DNA of 6,754 bases. Source: an uncultured Traorella sp. (GTDB taxonomy: Bacteria > Bacillota_I > Bacilli_A > Erysipelotrichales > Erysipelotrichaceae). Shown piece after piece: positions 5,927 to 6,754 of the stretch. The position numbers were made by a program, and so were the translations under genes. The notes beneath the pieces were generated by a model. That model was not told the DNA's origin. It worked only from the letters and a program-made list of their open reading frames with translations, and did not search any database. The stretch spans positions 1-6,754 of the forward strand of contig CAMEIZ010000099.1 of the NCBI GenBank assembly GCA_945919165.1, read 5' to 3'. Every line of letters starts with the position of its first letter. Position 1 is the first letter of the stretch.

Positions 5927-6700
5927 ATGGATTTATTTGTACAAGCAATTCTTATTTCACTTATTGCTTTGTTTGGTTATTTAAATGCTGCAATGGGTAG
6001 TTCTATGCTTGATCGCCCTCTGATCATTGCACCACTTGTTGGTTTAGCTTTAGGTGATCCTGTTACAGGAATTATGGTAGGGGCAACTCTTGAACTTGTT
6101 TGGCTGGGTGCTTTCCCAGTTGGTGCTAGTAACCCACCTGACATGGTATCTGGTACTATTATCGGGGCTAGCTTTGTTATCGGAAGCGGCAGTGAACCAG
6201 GTACAGCTATTGCATTAGCTGTTCCAGTTGCAACATTGGTTTTAATGATTGCAAATTTATTTATGGCAATTGTGATTCCAAATCTTTTTGTTTCACGTGC
6301 AGACAAATATGCTGCAAAAGGAAATGTTAAGGGTGTTGAACGTATGCATTGGGAAGCTGTTTGGATATTCGCAATTCCATCAGCAATTTTAGTAGGTTTT
6401 TCTTACTATTTAGGTGCACCATTTATTGAAGAAATCGTTAATTCTATTCCTGAATTTATTACACATGGTTTAGAAGTTGCAACAGGTATTATTCCAGCTA
6501 TTGGGTTTGCGATGTTAGCTAGAATGATCATGACAAAAGATGTGATTGCCTTCTTCTTCTTGGGATTCTTGTTATATGCATATATGGGAGTACCAGTATT
6601 AGGTGTTGCATTAATCGCATGTGTCATTGTTGCTGTTATTATGACATTAAAAAAAGATGATAAGAAATTGGAGGTAGTAAGTGATGACAACGAATTCTAA
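5927..6700 (+). CDS. PTS mannose-family transporter subunit IIC
   Basis: A 257-aa integral membrane subunit that, with IID, forms the sugar channel. It is strongly hydrophobic with several membrane segments, for example about 5-22, 33-60, 74-88, 95-120, 144-162, 184-200, 206-222 and 223-240. The IIC signature block is clear: DRPLI (29-33), then GLALGDPVTGIMVGATLEL and VWLGAFPVGASNPPD (39-72). The C-terminus is charged (KKDDKK) and cytoplasmic-looking. Length is normal for the family. AAGGAGG (5911-5917) lies 9 nt before the ATG and 15 nt separate it from IIB. Its last 17 nt overlap the IID start, so the two are probably translationally coupled. Confidence 0.94.
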   Translation: MDLFVQAILISLIALFGYLNAAMGSSMLDRPLIIAPLVGLALGDPVTGIMVGATLELVWLGAFPVGASNPPDMVSGTIIGASFVIGSGSEPGTAIALAVPVATLVLMIANLFMAIVIPNLFVSRADKYAAKGNVKGVERMHWEAVWIFAIPSAILVGFSYYLGAPFIEEIVNSIPEFITHGLEVATGIIPAIGFAMLARMIMTKDVIAFFFLGFLLYAYMGVPVLGVALIACVIVAVIMTLKKDDKKLEVVSDDNEF

Positions 6701-6754
6701 TGCTGTAAAAAAATTGGATAAAAAAGATCTGCGAGGAATCTTCTGGAGATCTTG
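6684..6754 (+). CDS. PTS mannose-family transporter subunit IID (partial, cut by window edge)
   Basis: The first 23 codons of the IID gene; family members are usually about 270-300 aa, so most lies beyond the right edge. The peptide MTTNSNAVKKLDKKDLRGIF followed by WRS carries the typical IID opening, in which KLTKKDL-like residues precede an FWRS motif. GGAGG (6670-6674), inside the IIC gene, lies 9 nt before ATG 6684. A GTG one codon earlier (6681) is an alternative start. Its position directly after IIC is the standard IIC-IID order. Confidence 0.85.
   Translation, partial: MTTNSNAVKKLDKKDLRGIFWRS

Noticed and set aside
5977..6690. Two minus-strand open frames (109 and 94 aa) opposite IIC
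   Set aside because: They mirror a hydrophobic IIC gene with a complete signature; their low-complexity T/I/A/P composition is what antisense reading of membrane codons gives.

Overview
The window looks like an AT-rich, low-GC Bacillota (Firmicutes) chromosome, possibly of the Erysipelotrichia type. The base composition, AGGAGG-type ribosome sites, LevR-type PTS regulator and split-type transketolase start all point that way. The lineage is an inference from gene content and style only.

Layout. On the minus strand (1-1321) are rpoN, encoding sigma-54, and 9 nt behind it the first 27 codons of a transketolase whose remainder lies off the left edge. A divergent intergenic region (about 1322-1450) carries overlapping promoter signals for both directions. 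On the plus strand (1451-4165) is a 904-aa LevR/ManR-type sigma-54 activator with intact Walker A, GAFTGA and Walker B motifs, a IIA-like domain, a IIB-like domain and a C-terminal PRD. A 12-bp A/U-rich hairpin terminator follows it directly, and 6 nt further on comes a -24/-12 promoter (TTGGCACGGACTATGCG). That promoter fronts a mannose-family PTS operon: IIA (4264-4683), a BtpA/SgcQ-family TIM-barrel protein (4696-5430), IIB (5441-5911), IIC (5927-6700) and the start of IID (6684, cut at the right edge).

How it fits together. The window holds every part of a sigma-54 circuit: the sigma factor, its enhancer-binding activator, the target promoter and the transport genes. By analogy with Bacillus subtilis LevR and Listeria ManR, unused transporter would keep IIB (His13) phosphorylated. 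IIB-P would then phosphorylate the activator's C-terminal PRD (His833) and silence it. When substrate drains phosphate from IIB, the activator would remodel sigma-54 polymerase at 4199-4215. The sugar is not identifiable from sequence. The BtpA-like enzyme and the transketolase suggest a phosphorylated sugar fed into pentose-phosphate-type metabolism, but that is inference.

Most interesting points: (1) a second -24/-12-like element lies directly upstream of rpoN and matches the operon promoter at 16 of 20 aligned bases, suggesting sigma-54 autoregulation; (2) both elements carry ATGC rather than TTGC at -12, while the sigma factor's helix-turn-helix is also divergent; (3) the divergent sigma-A-type promoters share a -35 hexamer; (4) the activator's first PRD region has no histidine between residues 451 and 550; (5) a BtpA-family gene of unknown function sits between IIA and IIB.
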